64,000 nucleotides of DNA from the NCBI GenBank assembly GCA_944392755.1, contig CALXXT010000002.1, positions 62,001 to 126,000 of the forward strand, written 5' to 3'. Shown piece after piece: positions 1 to 8,182 of the stretch (positions are counted from its first letter, which is position 1; every line of letters begins with the position of its first letter). The DNA is from an uncultured Sutterella sp. (GTDB lineage: Bacteria; Pseudomonadota; Gammaproteobacteria; Burkholderiales; Burkholderiaceae_F). A model generated the notes under the pieces. That model did no database searches, was not told the DNA's origin, and saw only the letters and a program-made list of their open reading frames with translations. The position numbers and the translations under genes are program-made.

Positions 1-56
1 ATGCCAAATTCGGCTTCAATCACAAGCGCAAATAGCGTGTTTTGCGGCCGAGCCAA

Positions 57-72
57 TGTTCCACGTGGAACA
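57..72. other. parS: parS centromere site 1 (ParB binding)
   Basis: The sequence TGTTCCACGTGGAACA is a perfect 16-bp palindrome and sits inside a 22-bp perfect palindrome (54-75). It matches the conserved bacterial chromosomal parS core (TGTTnCACGTGnAACA), which ParB binds and spreads from. Short GGCC-containing arms (CGGCC to the left, GGCCG to the right) flank it and extend the imperfect symmetry. Confidence 0.88.
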
Positions 73-119
73 TTGCGCTTGGCCGAACTGCGGTCAGCAA
101 CCTAATTCATCTTCGGAAG

Positions 120-185
120 GAAGATCGCTTCAATTTTCAGTCGGCGGATGTTTCACGTGAAACATCCGGACATGGAGCGATCTTC
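120..185. repeat. 10-bp inverted repeat enclosing parS site 2
   Basis: The arm GAAGATCGCT (120-129) is exactly complementary to AGCGATCTTC (176-185). parS site 2 lies between the arms, so the two palindromes are nested. Transcribed or extruded, this could form a long stem with the parS hairpin at its tip. Function unknown. Confidence 0.6.
149..164. other. parS: parS centromere site 2 (ParB binding)
   Basis: TGTTTCACGTGAAACA is the canonical chromosomal parS sequence with no mismatch, and the symmetry extends to 24 bp (145-168). It lies 92 bp from site 1 and 164 bp from site 3 (start to start). Clusters of such sites near the origin are the normal loading platform for ParB and, through ParB, for SMC/MukB-type condensins. 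Confidence 0.92.
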
Positions 186-254
186 GTCCGCCTTGCTTTC
201 TGGGTGTAGCTGCGAGGTCAGCGACTGTTTTGCGCGGTGTTTTTCCCCGCAGGA

Positions 255-294
255 CATAAAAACAATCCCGGCCTTCCAAAAGAGAGGGCCGGGA
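255..294 (-). terminator. Rho-independent terminator of the CBS-domain gene
   Basis: An 8-bp G+C-rich stem (266-273 with 287-294) is followed on the minus strand by a T-rich run (TTGTTTTTATG). It lies about 50 bp downstream of the leftward CBS-domain gene, so that transcript should read through parS site 3 and stop here. Confidence 0.7.
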
Positions 295-312
295 CGTCTT
301 TGACTTGGCGGA

Positions 313-328
313 TGTTCCACGTGAAACA
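313..328. other. parS: parS centromere site 3 (ParB binding)
   Basis: TGTTCCACGTGAAACA matches the parS consensus; the only asymmetry is one C/A pair in the half sites. It lies between the stop codon of the CBS-domain gene (345) and that gene's terminator, so it is inside a transcribed 3' untranslated region. Confidence 0.88.
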
Positions 329-344
329 TCCTCTGCTATGAGAT

Positions 345-806
345 TTAGTCTTCGGAACGAAGCGCCACTTCCCGAGTCTTGGAGGAGTGGATGTTGCGCA
401 CGAGACTTCCGAGCAGCTCGGAGAGCTCTTCGATCAGGTTGGAATTGGAGATGACGCCGACGATGACGCCGCTGTCGTCCACGATAGGTAGGCGGCGGAT
501 TCCGAATTCGCGCATTCGGGCTAGCGCCATCACCATGCCTTCATTGGTCCGGGCCGTCACGACGGGCTTGGCCATGATGTCGCCGACTTTCGTAGTGCTT
601 GGATCGGCGCGGAGGGCAACGGCCTGAATCGTGATGTCGCGGTCGGTAATCATGCCGACGGGCTTGCGATCCTGATCAATGACGACGAGGCTGCCAACAT
701 GTTCGCGCCGCATCTGAAGCGCGCAGGCTTCAATTGTTTGATCGGCCGTCGTGGTTGCGACTTCGTGAACGGCCATGTCGATGACTTTAAGAGATCGGGT
801 CCGCAT
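345..806 (-). CDS. Tandem CBS-domain protein
   Basis: A 153-residue protein made almost entirely of two CBS repeats (about residues 8-65 and 75-132), with the typical pattern of a strand ending in GSLVV or RRLPIV followed by a short acidic turn and a GVI strand. Paired CBS modules bind adenine nucleotides (AMP, ATP, SAM) or NADH and act as sensors; stand-alone copies like this have no fixed role. There is no attached catalytic domain or membrane segment. The ATG at 806 is used because the first CBS strand begins within ten residues of it. It is the gene nearest to the parS cluster. Confidence 0.85.
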   Translation of the reverse strand: MRTRSLKVIDMAVHEVATTTADQTIEACALQMRREHVGSLVVIDQDRKPVGMITDRDITIQAVALRADPSTTKVGDIMAKPVVTARTNEGMVMALARMREFGIRRLPIVDDSGVIVGVISNSNLIEELSELLGSLVRNIHSSKTREVALRSED

Positions 807-871
807 TCTAATTTCCGTCGTTGCTGTGTAGTGCGTGAGAACAGATTCTAGGCGAAATCCCAGAAAGATTT

Positions 872-1771
872 TTACGGAGCCGATGCCTTTTGCACTTCAT
901 CGCTCGTTTGACGGGCGTCAACGCTTCGGCGAGTAAAAGTCTCGAAATCGTAAATGCCGGAATCCATCAGATGCGAGGGCGATACCCGCTTCATGCTCAT
1001 GAAGATGTTGTAGACCCTGCCGGGACACTCTCTATCCCATTGTCGAATGAGCGCCTTGAGCTCCGTACGTTTCTTGTTTTCTCCGGCGCCGCAAAGCCCT
1101 TTTCCGATCAATGGGTAGTTTCGGATTTTGGCCATTTTTTCAGTTTCGTATTCTCGGACGTAGGCAAGCGGTCGAATGACGACATGGCGGCCATCGTCGC
1201 TTCGCAGAATGGGCGGCATGCCTTTAAGACGCCCTCCGTAGAAGACATTGAGGAGAAAGGTGCTCACGATGTCGTCCATGTGGTGACCGAGTGCAATCTT
1301 CGTACAGCCAAGCTCGTCGGCAACGCGATAGAGAATGCCACGGCGCAGTCGAGAGCAAAGGGAACAGACATTTTGGCCGTCCGGAATCAGTCTCTGGATG
1401 ATCGAGTAGGTGTCCTGATCCTCAATGTGGTAAGGCACCCCGCAGTCTTCCAGGTACGTCCGCAACGTCTCAACGGGGAACTGCGGGATATGTTGATGGA
1501 TGTTGACGGCGACGAGCGAGAAGTCGATTGGAGCTCGTGCTTGGAGCGTTTTCAGCGCCTCAAGCAGTACGAAGCTGTCCTTGCCGCCGCTCATGGCGAC
1601 AAGGACTTTGTCTCCATCCTGGATCATGCCGAAGTCGGTGACAGCTTCAGCCGTGAGCTTGATGATCCGCTTGGTGAGACGGCGTTGTGATACGGAGAGC
1701 TGGTTGCGCTCATTCAGTTCCATTTCCGGTGGACGGCTTCCTTTGGGGGGACGAAAAATGACGGTTGCCAT
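872..1771 (-). CDS. ttcA: tRNA 2-thiocytidine(32) synthetase TtcA
   Basis: TtcA converts cytidine 32 of certain tRNAs to 2-thiocytidine, using ATP and a persulfide donor through an iron-sulfur cluster. The 299-residue protein shows the PP-loop SGGKDS (residues 61-66), the C-x2-C pair (C136, C139) within a [10 protein letters not shown] motif, and a third candidate cluster cysteine near residue 227 (GKGLCGAGE). Length fits the family. The ATG at 1771 lies 2 bp after the folB stop codon, so the two are probably co-transcribed leftward. Confidence 0.93.
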   Translation of the reverse strand: MATVIFRPPKGSRPPEMELNERNQLSVSQRRLTKRIIKLTAEAVTDFGMIQDGDKVLVAMSGGKDSFVLLEALKTLQARAPIDFSLVAVNIHQHIPQFPVETLRTYLEDCGVPYHIEDQDTYSIIQRLIPDGQNVCSLCSRLRRGILYRVADELGCTKIALGHHMDDIVSTFLLNVFYGGRLKGMPPILRSDDGRHVVIRPLAYVREYETEKMAKIRNYPLIGKGLCGAGENKKRTELKALIRQWDRECPGRVYNIFMSMKRVSPSHLMDSGIYDFETFTRRSVDARQTSDEVQKASAP

Positions 1772-1773
1772 GA

Positions 1774-2199
1774 TTACTGGATGGTGCGTTCGGAGGGCGA
1801 GGCAGGGGCTCGCCAGACTTCGATGCCGACGGCGCCGGCATCGCTGTAGGCGTCAGGCTTGGAAACCTCAGCGCGCACGAGCGCTACGCCGGGAAGCGCG
1901 GTGATGCGTTTTGCGATGCGGTCGATCAGCGTTTCCTGCAGTGCAATGTGCGGGCCGGAGGCTTCTTCTTTGAAGATGTCGACGATGAGATCGTAATTGA
2001 GCGTATCTTCAAGCGCGTCTCTCGTGCTTGATGAGAACATCGTGTAGACCCAGACGTCCGCATTGAAAACGACGCGCTGCGGAGCAAGCCGCTCCTGGGG
2101 ATAGGCGCCGATTCGGCAGGTGAGGGTCAAATCCCTGAGGAAGATTCTTCTGCAGCAGGCGCGGAGCGCTTCGGGCTGCGGCATTGAAAAATGGGTCAT
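1774..2199 (-). CDS. folB: Dihydroneopterin aldolase
   Basis: FolB splits 7,8-dihydroneopterin to 6-hydroxymethyl-dihydropterin and glycolaldehyde in folate synthesis, in the cytoplasm. The 141-residue protein has the family pattern: an N-terminal strand [19 protein letters not shown], then a [12 protein letters not shown] segment (substrate binding) and a C-terminal AEVSKPDA strand containing the conserved lysine. It has about 17 extra N-terminal residues, and an in-frame Met at residue 6 is an alternative start. It sits directly ahead of ttcA, and another folate enzyme (5-formyl-THF cyclo-ligase) lies 4 kb away. Confidence 0.88.
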   Translation of the reverse strand: MTHFSMPQPEALRACCRRIFLRDLTLTCRIGAYPQERLAPQRVVFNADVWVYTMFSSSTRDALEDTLNYDLIVDIFKEEASGPHIALQETLIDRIAKRITALPGVALVRAEVSKPDAYSDAGAVGIEVWRAPASPSERTIQ

Positions 2200-2256
2200 G
2201 CACAGAGAATGAGAACGAAAGTGGGCATTCTAATCCTGGATGCGTAAAATGCAGAC

Positions 2257-2448
2257 ATGCGATGGGCGTTGGTCATTTTCATCATTCTTTTCATGCTGCT
2301 TCAGGCGATGCCTGCTTTGAAACGGATCGGTCTGGGGCGCCTTCCCGGAGATATTTCGTTTCGTCTTGGGCGGCGCCAAATTGAGATTCCGCTTGCGAGC
2401 ACGATTCTTCTCGCTTTTGTGGCTTTGCTCCTCGGCAAGCTTATTTGA
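2257..2448 (+). CDS. DUF2905 small membrane protein
   Basis: A 63-residue protein with two hydrophobic helices (about residues 3-20 and 45-62) joined by the signature [26 protein letters not shown], which matches DUF2905 closely. The function of the family is unknown; it is common in proteobacteria and predicted to lie in the inner membrane. It diverges from folB across a 57-bp gap and its last 8 bp overlap the convergent cca stop. Confidence 0.85.
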   Translation: MRWALVIFIILFMLLQAMPALKRIGLGRLPGDISFRLGRRQIEIPLASTILLAFVALLLGKLI

Positions 2449-3565
2449 GGTCGGCTTCCCAAACGGATTGGAGTGCTTCGCGGCGAGCCGTGAGGATAGC
2501 GTTCGGAATCGCTCGAGGATTCGGCTGACGGGCGGCAATGGAGCCCGCAGGAATGTTGCGCCAGGCAGCAAGCGCCTTCCGGAGTCGCTCAGCATCTTCG
2601 CTTCGTAGCGCCGTGTTTCCAATAGCGCCCGCTTCGCACATTCGTAGAACCGCTTCCACTCGGTATGGGCGACGAACGGCATCGCAGATGCGAAAGAGCT
2701 TTTCGGCCGCTTCCGAACTTTGGGAGAGGGAGTCAGTCAATGGAGAGACTTCAAAAAGAACGGCTGAAATCTCCTGCGAATCTGCTGGAGCACGGAGGGC
2801 ATTCAAAAAGCTGGACGCTTTGTCAGCGTCAGAGCAGCCGAGCGAAAGTACGGCAAGGATTTGCGATGCCGGAATTTTGGACGTGGCAGCGGCCTGAATG
2901 GAATGAGCCAGCTTCTCGGAAATCCGCAGCATGGGGAAAAGATGCTCGAGAAGGCCGCACTTGTTTAGCGCGGTGAACATGAGCATGGGGTTCGGCGTGC
3001 TCAGTCCCTTGATGAACTCCTGAAGGATGCGTTCGGGCACGAGCGCGTCAGCCTCGCCGTTGTGAACCATTTCGGCCATGAGTGCTTCAGTTTCTTCAGC
3101 GATGCGGAATCCGGGCAGCTGAGCAAGAAAGCGAGCAACGCGCAGGATTCGTACCGGATCTTCGATAAAGGCTTCAGAGACGTGCCGCAAAAGGCGCAGT
3201 TCCAGATCTCGACGGCCACCGTACGGATCAATGATTCGACCTTCGGCATCCATCGCCATGGCGTTGATCGTCAGGTCTCGGCGGCGCAGATCTTCTTCAA
3301 GCGTCACGTCGGGAGAGGTATGGAAAATGAAGCCGTGGTAGCCGCGTCCTTGTTTGCGTTCCGTTCTGGCCAACGCATATTCTTCGTGCGTCTTGGGGTG
3401 CAGGAAGACGGGGAATCCGGCGCCGACCGGCAAAAAGCCGAGCGAAACCATTTCCTCTGGAGAAGATCCTACAACCACCCAGTCGCGGTCGTTGGGGTGG
3501 ACGGGAAAGCCGGATTGTGAGAGAAGAAGGTCTCGGACGTAGCCGCCTACGATGAAGGTTTTCAT
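2441..3565 (-). CDS. cca: CCA-adding tRNA nucleotidyltransferase
   Basis: The enzyme adds or repairs the 3' CCA end of tRNA. The class II nucleotidyltransferase core is clear: GGYVRDLLL (residues 7-15), the metal-binding DRD in [11 protein letters not shown], the [17 protein letters not shown] motif that sets template specificity, and [12 protein letters not shown]. At 374 residues it is shorter than the E. coli enzyme (412), and I see no HD phosphohydrolase motif in the C-terminal part, so it may lack the phosphatase/phosphodiesterase activity of long proteobacterial versions. It starts 12 bp after slt. Confidence 0.93.
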   Translation of the reverse strand: MKTFIVGGYVRDLLLSQSGFPVHPNDRDWVVVGSSPEEMVSLGFLPVGAGFPVFLHPKTHEEYALARTERKQGRGYHGFIFHTSPDVTLEEDLRRRDLTINAMAMDAEGRIIDPYGGRRDLELRLLRHVSEAFIEDPVRILRVARFLAQLPGFRIAEETEALMAEMVHNGEADALVPERILQEFIKGLSTPNPMLMFTALNKCGLLEHLFPMLRISEKLAHSIQAAATSKIPASQILAVLSLGCSDADKASSFLNALRAPADSQEISAVLFEVSPLTDSLSQSSEAAEKLFRICDAVRRPYRVEAVLRMCEAGAIGNTALRSEDAERLRKALAAWRNIPAGSIAARQPNPRAIPNAILTARREALQSVWEADLK

Positions 3566-3577
3566 ATCCGATGTAAG

Positions 3578-5977
3578 TTAAGGCAAAGCAGAAGCGGCGG
3601 TTGATCCCGGGGAAACCTCTCCGAGGAACGCCTTGAAGCGCTTAATCGGTTGGTGAAGCCGATGGGCGTAAGTATGCATGTTCGCGAGAACGTTTTTAAC
3701 GTATCCGCGGGTTTCGTAGTAGGGGATGGTCTCGATGAAGATGGCGGCTTCCATGGGTTGGGTGAGAATCGACCTCCAGACGCGCGCTTTGGCGGGCCCC
3801 GCGTTGTAGGCAGCCGTCGCCACCACGAAGTTTGAATTGAGATCCGTGTAAAGCATGCGGAGGTAGGCCGTGCCGATCAGCAGGTTGAGCTCCATGTCGC
3901 GGAGGCTGTAGCGTGCGTAGTTTGCTACGCCTACCTGATGAGCAATCCATTCCGCAGTTTGGGGCATGACCTGCATTAGGCCGCGGGCGCCGACGTGAGA
4001 GCTCACGCCGGGAATGAAGCGGGATTCCTGGCGGATGAGTCCGTACACCCAGGCCGGCGGAATGTTCTGACCGCGGGAGAGCTGACGAACAAGTTCAAAG
4101 TAGGGCATTGGGTAGCGCTGCCGTAGGTCAACAATGGAACGGCCCGACCTCATGCTCGTATTGATCATTCGATGAATTAGGTGACGCTCCTTGGCATATG
4201 CGGCCAGAACGACGAAGTCGCGGCCGTGAAGACCTGCTGTGGCCCAATTCCATTCACGGTGTCCTTCACGATAAAAGTGCATCCGGTATAGCGCCTCGGC
4301 GCGAAGGAGACTTGGGTTCGAGCGCCAGCGCTCGAGCTCGTCGGCTCGGATGGGTGCGGGTGCTTTGCCGAAGGCATAAGGAACGCGCAGTTCGTCGCAG
4401 GCAAGCTTACCGTAGAAGGACATGCGGGAAGTGAGCCGCGACCAGGTCTTTCGGGCCTGCTCATGGAGACCGCGTTCGGCGTATGCTCGGCCCTTCCAGT
4501 AGAGCCAGGTTTCTTCTTCGGCGATATTCTCTGGCAGTTGGGCAATGATTTGACCGAGCGAATACCAGTTGCCCGTTCGAAGCGCGGAACGAGCCTTCCA
4601 ACTCCAGACAGAGTCGTAGTAAGCAATAAGGAGCGGATCTTGTCGGATTGCGCTTCCGGCACGGCGGTAATGGTCGAAAGCCTGAGGATCCAGATTCGTC
4701 GCGGCCTCGTAGCCGATCATGCTCCAGACGAGGGATTTCCAAAAAGCAGAGAGCTTGGGCTCGATGCTTGAAGCGAGCTCAACCGCTGCCGCGGGCTGCG
4801 CCTTGAGAAGGCGCAGAACCGCAAAAACGCCGAGTCGCGCCGAAATGTTCGACAGAGCGCGCTGTCGGTTGTACCAGCCGATCGGCTGCTCCAGAATTTC
4901 GATCAGTTCCGTCATGGGGGCCGGAAGTTCGGGGCGGGGGACGTCCTGAAGCGCCAGTCGAGCTTCCGACCAGCGGTGCTTTTGCATGAGAAGCAAAACG
5001 CGCCGCCAGGCCCAGGTGCGATCCTTATGCAGAAGCATGCGGCTGAGCTCGAGGAACGCTGGAGACCGTACGTTCGGTGCATCGCGCCAGAGTTTCTGTG
5101 CGTCGACAAGCAATGCATGCACTGTTTTTGGACGCCGGGCGGCAGCCATTTCGCCAAGGATCTTCCAAGCCCGAATTTCGGGATCATTTTGATTCCAGCG
5201 GATTTCGGCAAGAATTTTGTCGAAAGCTTCGTTCCCAAGGGCGGATCCGGCCAACTTCAAATAAGCCGTGCGGGCAGCTTCACCGAGGTAGTCCCCATCG
5301 TGGAGAGCAATGAAGCGCTGCATTTCGTAATGCGCTTCCGGGTCAGTCCGGTCTCGCTCCAATCGCAGGCTGAGACTCCAAAGGACGGCATAGTCGCGCA
5401 GTTCGTGGTTGCCGTCTCGAAGAATTACCGCAAGCTCCGAGAGGGTTGTAGCGTCCTTATTCTCGTAAGCGTGAACCGCCGCTTCAAAGACGGGGTCGAG
5501 CGGACGGAGCCTAGGCATCTGAAAATCGACGCCGTCGTCAGGAATGGGCGCATCAAGGAGTTCCGCAGCAATTTGCCCTGCGGCTTGCGCGGCTTCGCCG
5601 GCTACGGCTGCATTCCCCGCGCTTTCGGGGATGCGGTATTGATCTTGAAAGGCGTCATCCACGGCTTCGACGACGCGTTTGGCCGCAACATCCGAAGCGG
5701 TTTCCGTGAGAATAAGTTCATCATCGGAACGGGTTCTGAGCGTATGAAGACGCTCCTCGATCGTGACGGGGATAAGGTTGCGGGGAATCTGTCGTAGCAC
5801 GGCCGAGTCGGGCAGCGGCTGACCGTCTGGCGTGACTGAGGTCGGTTCTTCAGCCGCCAGAAGTTCCGTGAGATCCGTCCAGCCGTCGATTGCGGCGGCG
5901 GAAACTTGCGTCGGCCGCCCAATGGCCAGCAGAACGGTCGAAACCAGCGCGACGGCGGCGTAAAACGGATGATTCAT
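3578..5977 (-). CDS. slt: Soluble lytic murein transglycosylase
   Basis: Slt cleaves the glycan strands of peptidoglycan in the periplasm with formation of 1,6-anhydro-muramic ends. The 799-residue protein begins with a signal peptide (residues 1 to about 28, ending VSAAA), has a long alpha-helical superhelical region rich in short helices, and ends in the SLT catalytic domain with ESRF (catalytic Glu651), GARGLMQVMPQTA and AAYNAGP. It is about 150 residues longer than E. coli Slt70; the extra sequence is mostly an acidic, alanine-rich region after the signal peptide. Confidence 0.92.
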   Translation of the reverse strand: MNHPFYAAVALVSTVLLAIGRPTQVSAAAIDGWTDLTELLAAEEPTSVTPDGQPLPDSAVLRQIPRNLIPVTIEERLHTLRTRSDDELILTETASDVAAKRVVEAVDDAFQDQYRIPESAGNAAVAGEAAQAAGQIAAELLDAPIPDDGVDFQMPRLRPLDPVFEAAVHAYENKDATTLSELAVILRDGNHELRDYAVLWSLSLRLERDRTDPEAHYEMQRFIALHDGDYLGEAARTAYLKLAGSALGNEAFDKILAEIRWNQNDPEIRAWKILGEMAAARRPKTVHALLVDAQKLWRDAPNVRSPAFLELSRMLLHKDRTWAWRRVLLLMQKHRWSEARLALQDVPRPELPAPMTELIEILEQPIGWYNRQRALSNISARLGVFAVLRLLKAQPAAAVELASSIEPKLSAFWKSLVWSMIGYEAATNLDPQAFDHYRRAGSAIRQDPLLIAYYDSVWSWKARSALRTGNWYSLGQIIAQLPENIAEEETWLYWKGRAYAERGLHEQARKTWSRLTSRMSFYGKLACDELRVPYAFGKAPAPIRADELERWRSNPSLLRAEALYRMHFYREGHREWNWATAGLHGRDFVVLAAYAKERHLIHRMINTSMRSGRSIVDLRQRYPMPYFELVRQLSRGQNIPPAWVYGLIRQESRFIPGVSSHVGARGLMQVMPQTAEWIAHQVGVANYARYSLRDMELNLLIGTAYLRMLYTDLNSNFVVATAAYNAGPAKARVWRSILTQPMEAAIFIETIPYYETRGYVKNVLANMHTYAHRLHQPIKRFKAFLGEVSPGSTAASALP

Positions 5978-6026
5978 GGATAAGTCGTGTTACTTCTGCG
6001 CGATTTTGGAATGGGAAGTAAACATT

Positions 6027-6668
6027 ATGGGCAACTCAGACGGCAATTTCTGTAACCGCGCTTGTCGAAACAAGCAGGAGTGGCGAAGCCTCCTGCGGGC
6101 GAGACGGCTGCTCTTGACGGACTTAGAACGCCGGTGTTTGGAAGAGACGGTTGCGCAAGTTCTTCGGCTTTTGGATTCCGTGCGAATTTTGGGGGTGTAT
6201 TGGCCCATGCAGGCCGAGCCTGATTTGCGTGCGGTGTTTTCGGCGTGGGAGGCGCGAACTGGTGGTCAGCTGGCCTATCCGCGTTGCACCGGCTTCGGAC
6301 GAATGGAGTACGCGCTCCCTGCGGATTGGGCTCCGGATGCTGAAGGAATCCATAGTCCAACGGGAAAGGCGGTCATTCCGTCAGTGTTGTTCGTGCCGTG
6401 TCTGGGTTGGTCGAAGCGAGGGTTTCGATTGGGCTACGGAAAGGGGTACTTCGACCGCTATATTGCGCCTTTAGGTTCGCGGGTGAGCGTGATTGGGTTG
6501 GGGTGGGAGTCGGGCATGGTGCCCGATGGTCTGTTCGGTGCAAATGACTGTCCGCTCGACGGCATTTTGACGGCACGGGGGTGGCATGCGGCCGCAGAAA
6601 AAAGGATCCCGGCGCAAGATGCTTGCGCCGGGATCCTGGATCGACTTCGTCCGCTGAGCGTCGATTAG
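6027..6668 (+). CDS. 5-formyltetrahydrofolate cyclo-ligase
   Basis: This ATP-dependent enzyme (FAU1/YgfA/MTHFS family) turns 5-formyl-THF into 5,10-methenyl-THF. The signature [13 protein letters not shown] lies in the C-terminal half. I chose ATG 6027 (preceded by GGGAAG) over an upstream in-frame ATG at 5976, which would overlap the divergent slt start. The family normally ends near [10 protein letters not shown]; here about 22 more residues follow, and they are encoded by the two arms of the ahcY terminator on the opposite strand. The stop overlaps the ahcY stop by 4 bp. Confidence 0.88.
   Translation: MGNSDGNFCNRACRNKQEWRSLLRARRLLLTDLERRCLEETVAQVLRLLDSVRILGVYWPMQAEPDLRAVFSAWEARTGGQLAYPRCTGFGRMEYALPADWAPDAEGIHSPTGKAVIPSVLFVPCLGWSKRGFRLGYGKGYFDRYIAPLGSRVSVIGLGWESGMVPDGLFGANDCPLDGILTARGWHAAAEKRIPAQDACAGILDRLRPLSVD
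6598..6636 (-). terminator. Strong terminator of ahcY inside the cyclo-ligase gene
   Basis: A perfect 15-bp stem (6604-6618 with 6622-6636, loop of 3) is followed on the minus strand by six T. It lies 29 bp beyond the ahcY stop codon, as expected for an intrinsic terminator, but it is located within the last codons of the convergent + strand gene. Confidence 0.9.
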
Positions 6669-8065
6669 TAGCGGTAGTTTTCCGCCTTATAGGGACCGTG
6701 CTTATCGACTCCGATGTAGGCGGCCTGCTCATCGGTTAGCTCGGAGAGCTGGGCGTTGAGGTTCGTCAGCTGGAGGCGGGCGACCTTTTCGTCAAGAATC
6801 TTCGGAAGGATGTAGACGCCGAGCGGGTAGTGCTCCGTGCGCGTGAAGAGCTCGATCTGTGCAAGCGTCTGGTTCGCAAAGGATGAACTCATAACGTATG
6901 AGGGATGACCGGTAGCGCAGCCAAGGTTGACGAGACGGCCTTCGGCAAGGAGGATGATGCGGTTGCCGGAAGGCAGTTCGATGTGGTCGACCTGCGGCTT
7001 GATGTTTTCCCATTTGTATCGACGCATCGCCGCCACTTCGATTTCGCTGTCAAAGTGTCCGATGTTGCAGACGATCGCTTCATTCTTCATGGCAAGCATG
7101 TGTTCGTGCGTGATCACATGAATGTTGCCCGTAGCCGTCACAAAAATGTCAGCCTTATCCTTGGCGTAATCCATCGTCACGACGCGGTAACCTTCCATGG
7201 CGGCCTGAAGCGCGCAGATGGGGTCGATTTCCACGACCCAAACTTGAGCGGCGAGAGCTCGAAGCGCCTGTGCGCAGCCTTTGCCCACATCGCCATAGCC
7301 GACCACCACGGCAACCTTGCCGGCAATCATGACGTCCGTCGCGCGCTTGATGCCGTCGACGAGCGATTCGCGGCATCCGTAGAGGTTGTCGAATTTCGAT
7401 TTCGTCACCGAGTCGTTCACATTGATGGCTGGAAACTTCAGTTCGCCCCGCGCGTGCATCTGATAGAGGCGATGCACTCCCGTCGTGGTTTCTTCCGTCA
7501 CGCCTTTGATGTGTTCGATGCGCTTCGAGTACCAGTGGGGGTCTTGCTCAAGATGCGCGGCGATCTGTTTGAAGAGCGCGTGTTCTTCATCGCTCGAGGG
7601 ATTGGCGATGACGCTCGGATCGGTTTCAGCGCGTGCGCCAAGGTGCAGGAGGAGCGTCGCGTCGCCGCCGTCGTCGAGAATCATGTTGGAGTAGCCGTTG
7701 TCGGGCCACTCGAAAATTCGGTGTGTGAAGTTCCAGTATTCATCGAGCGTTTCCCCCTTCTTGGCGAAGACGGGCACGCCGTCCTCCACGATTGCGGCGG
7801 CAGCGTGGTCCTGCGTCGAGAAGATGTTGCAGCTCGCCCACCGTACTTCCGCGCCGAGCGCCGTCAGCGTTTCGATCAGTACGGCCGTCTGGATCGTCAT
7901 GTGGAGCGATCCAGAGATGCGGGCACCGCGCAAAGGCTGCGTCGCGGCGTATTCCTTGCGGATGGCCATGAGTCCGGGCATTTCCACTTCGGCAATCTGG
8001 ATTTCCTTGCGTCCCCAGGGGGCAAGACTCAGATCCGCAATCGCATATTCCGTGGCGGTGGTCAT
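6665..8065 (-). CDS. ahcY: S-adenosylhomocysteine hydrolase
   Basis: AhcY splits SAH to adenosine and homocysteine with a tightly bound NAD, removing the product inhibitor of methyltransferases. The 466-residue product shows [21 protein letters not shown], the NAD-binding [14 protein letters not shown], and the C-terminal [11 protein letters not shown] tail that ends in the family's KPxHYRY-like motif. The start is ATG 8065, preceded by AAGGA; an upstream in-frame start would lie in the riboswitch. Expression is probably controlled by the SAH riboswitch just upstream and ended by the hairpin at 6598-6636. Confidence 0.97.
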   Translation of the reverse strand: MTTATEYAIADLSLAPWGRKEIQIAEVEMPGLMAIRKEYAATQPLRGARISGSLHMTIQTAVLIETLTALGAEVRWASCNIFSTQDHAAAAIVEDGVPVFAKKGETLDEYWNFTHRIFEWPDNGYSNMILDDGGDATLLLHLGARAETDPSVIANPSSDEEHALFKQIAAHLEQDPHWYSKRIEHIKGVTEETTTGVHRLYQMHARGELKFPAINVNDSVTKSKFDNLYGCRESLVDGIKRATDVMIAGKVAVVVGYGDVGKGCAQALRALAAQVWVVEIDPICALQAAMEGYRVVTMDYAKDKADIFVTATGNIHVITHEHMLAMKNEAIVCNIGHFDSEIEVAAMRRYKWENIKPQVDHIELPSGNRIILLAEGRLVNLGCATGHPSYVMSSSFANQTLAQIELFTRTEHYPLGVYILPKILDEKVARLQLTNLNAQLSELTDEQAAYIGVDKHGPYKAENYRY

Positions 8066-8090
8066 GATGTGTATATCCTTAGTTTTCAGC

Positions 8091-8164
8091 TGGTGAGCGC
8101 CGTTTGAATATAAAGCGCAGGGCGCCCGAGCCTGGCGGGTGATCCGTCGCAACGCTCCTCGGAC
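8091..8164 (-). promoter_or_regulatory. SAH riboswitch upstream of ahcY
   Basis: Read on the minus strand, the leader contains CCGAGGAGCGTTGCGACGG, then CCAGGCTCGG, then AACGGCGCTCACC. These match the conserved core of the SAH riboswitch: P1 forms between CCGAG and CTCGG, P2 between CGG and CCG, and the pseudoknot between GAGCG and CGCTC. It ends 25 nt before the ahcY start, so ligand binding can free the ribosome binding site. This class is known to activate SAH recycling genes, chiefly in beta- and gamma-proteobacteria. Confidence 0.93.
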
Positions 8165-8182
8165 GCCGCGCGCAAAATGGGA

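Larger units (their letters stand above)
1..344. other. Intergenic parS region at window start
   Basis: No convincing coding region is seen in the first 344 bases. The stretch holds three copies of the 16-bp ParB-binding palindrome (57-72, 149-164, 313-328), a 10-bp inverted repeat around the middle copy, and a leftward terminator at about 255-294. I looked for DnaA boxes of the TTATCCACA type and found none. Bases 1-50 show nothing recognisable; whatever gene lies to the left is outside the window. Confidence 0.75.

Noticed and set aside
1-344. Chromosome replication origin
   Set aside because: parS sites are present but no DnaA boxes (TTATCCACA-like) or AT-rich unwinding region were seen, so the origin itself is probably outside the window.
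5976-6026. Upstream ATG at 5976 as start of the cyclo-ligase
   Set aside because: It overlaps the slt start codon on the other strand and adds residues with no family similarity; ATG 6027 has a better ribosome site.
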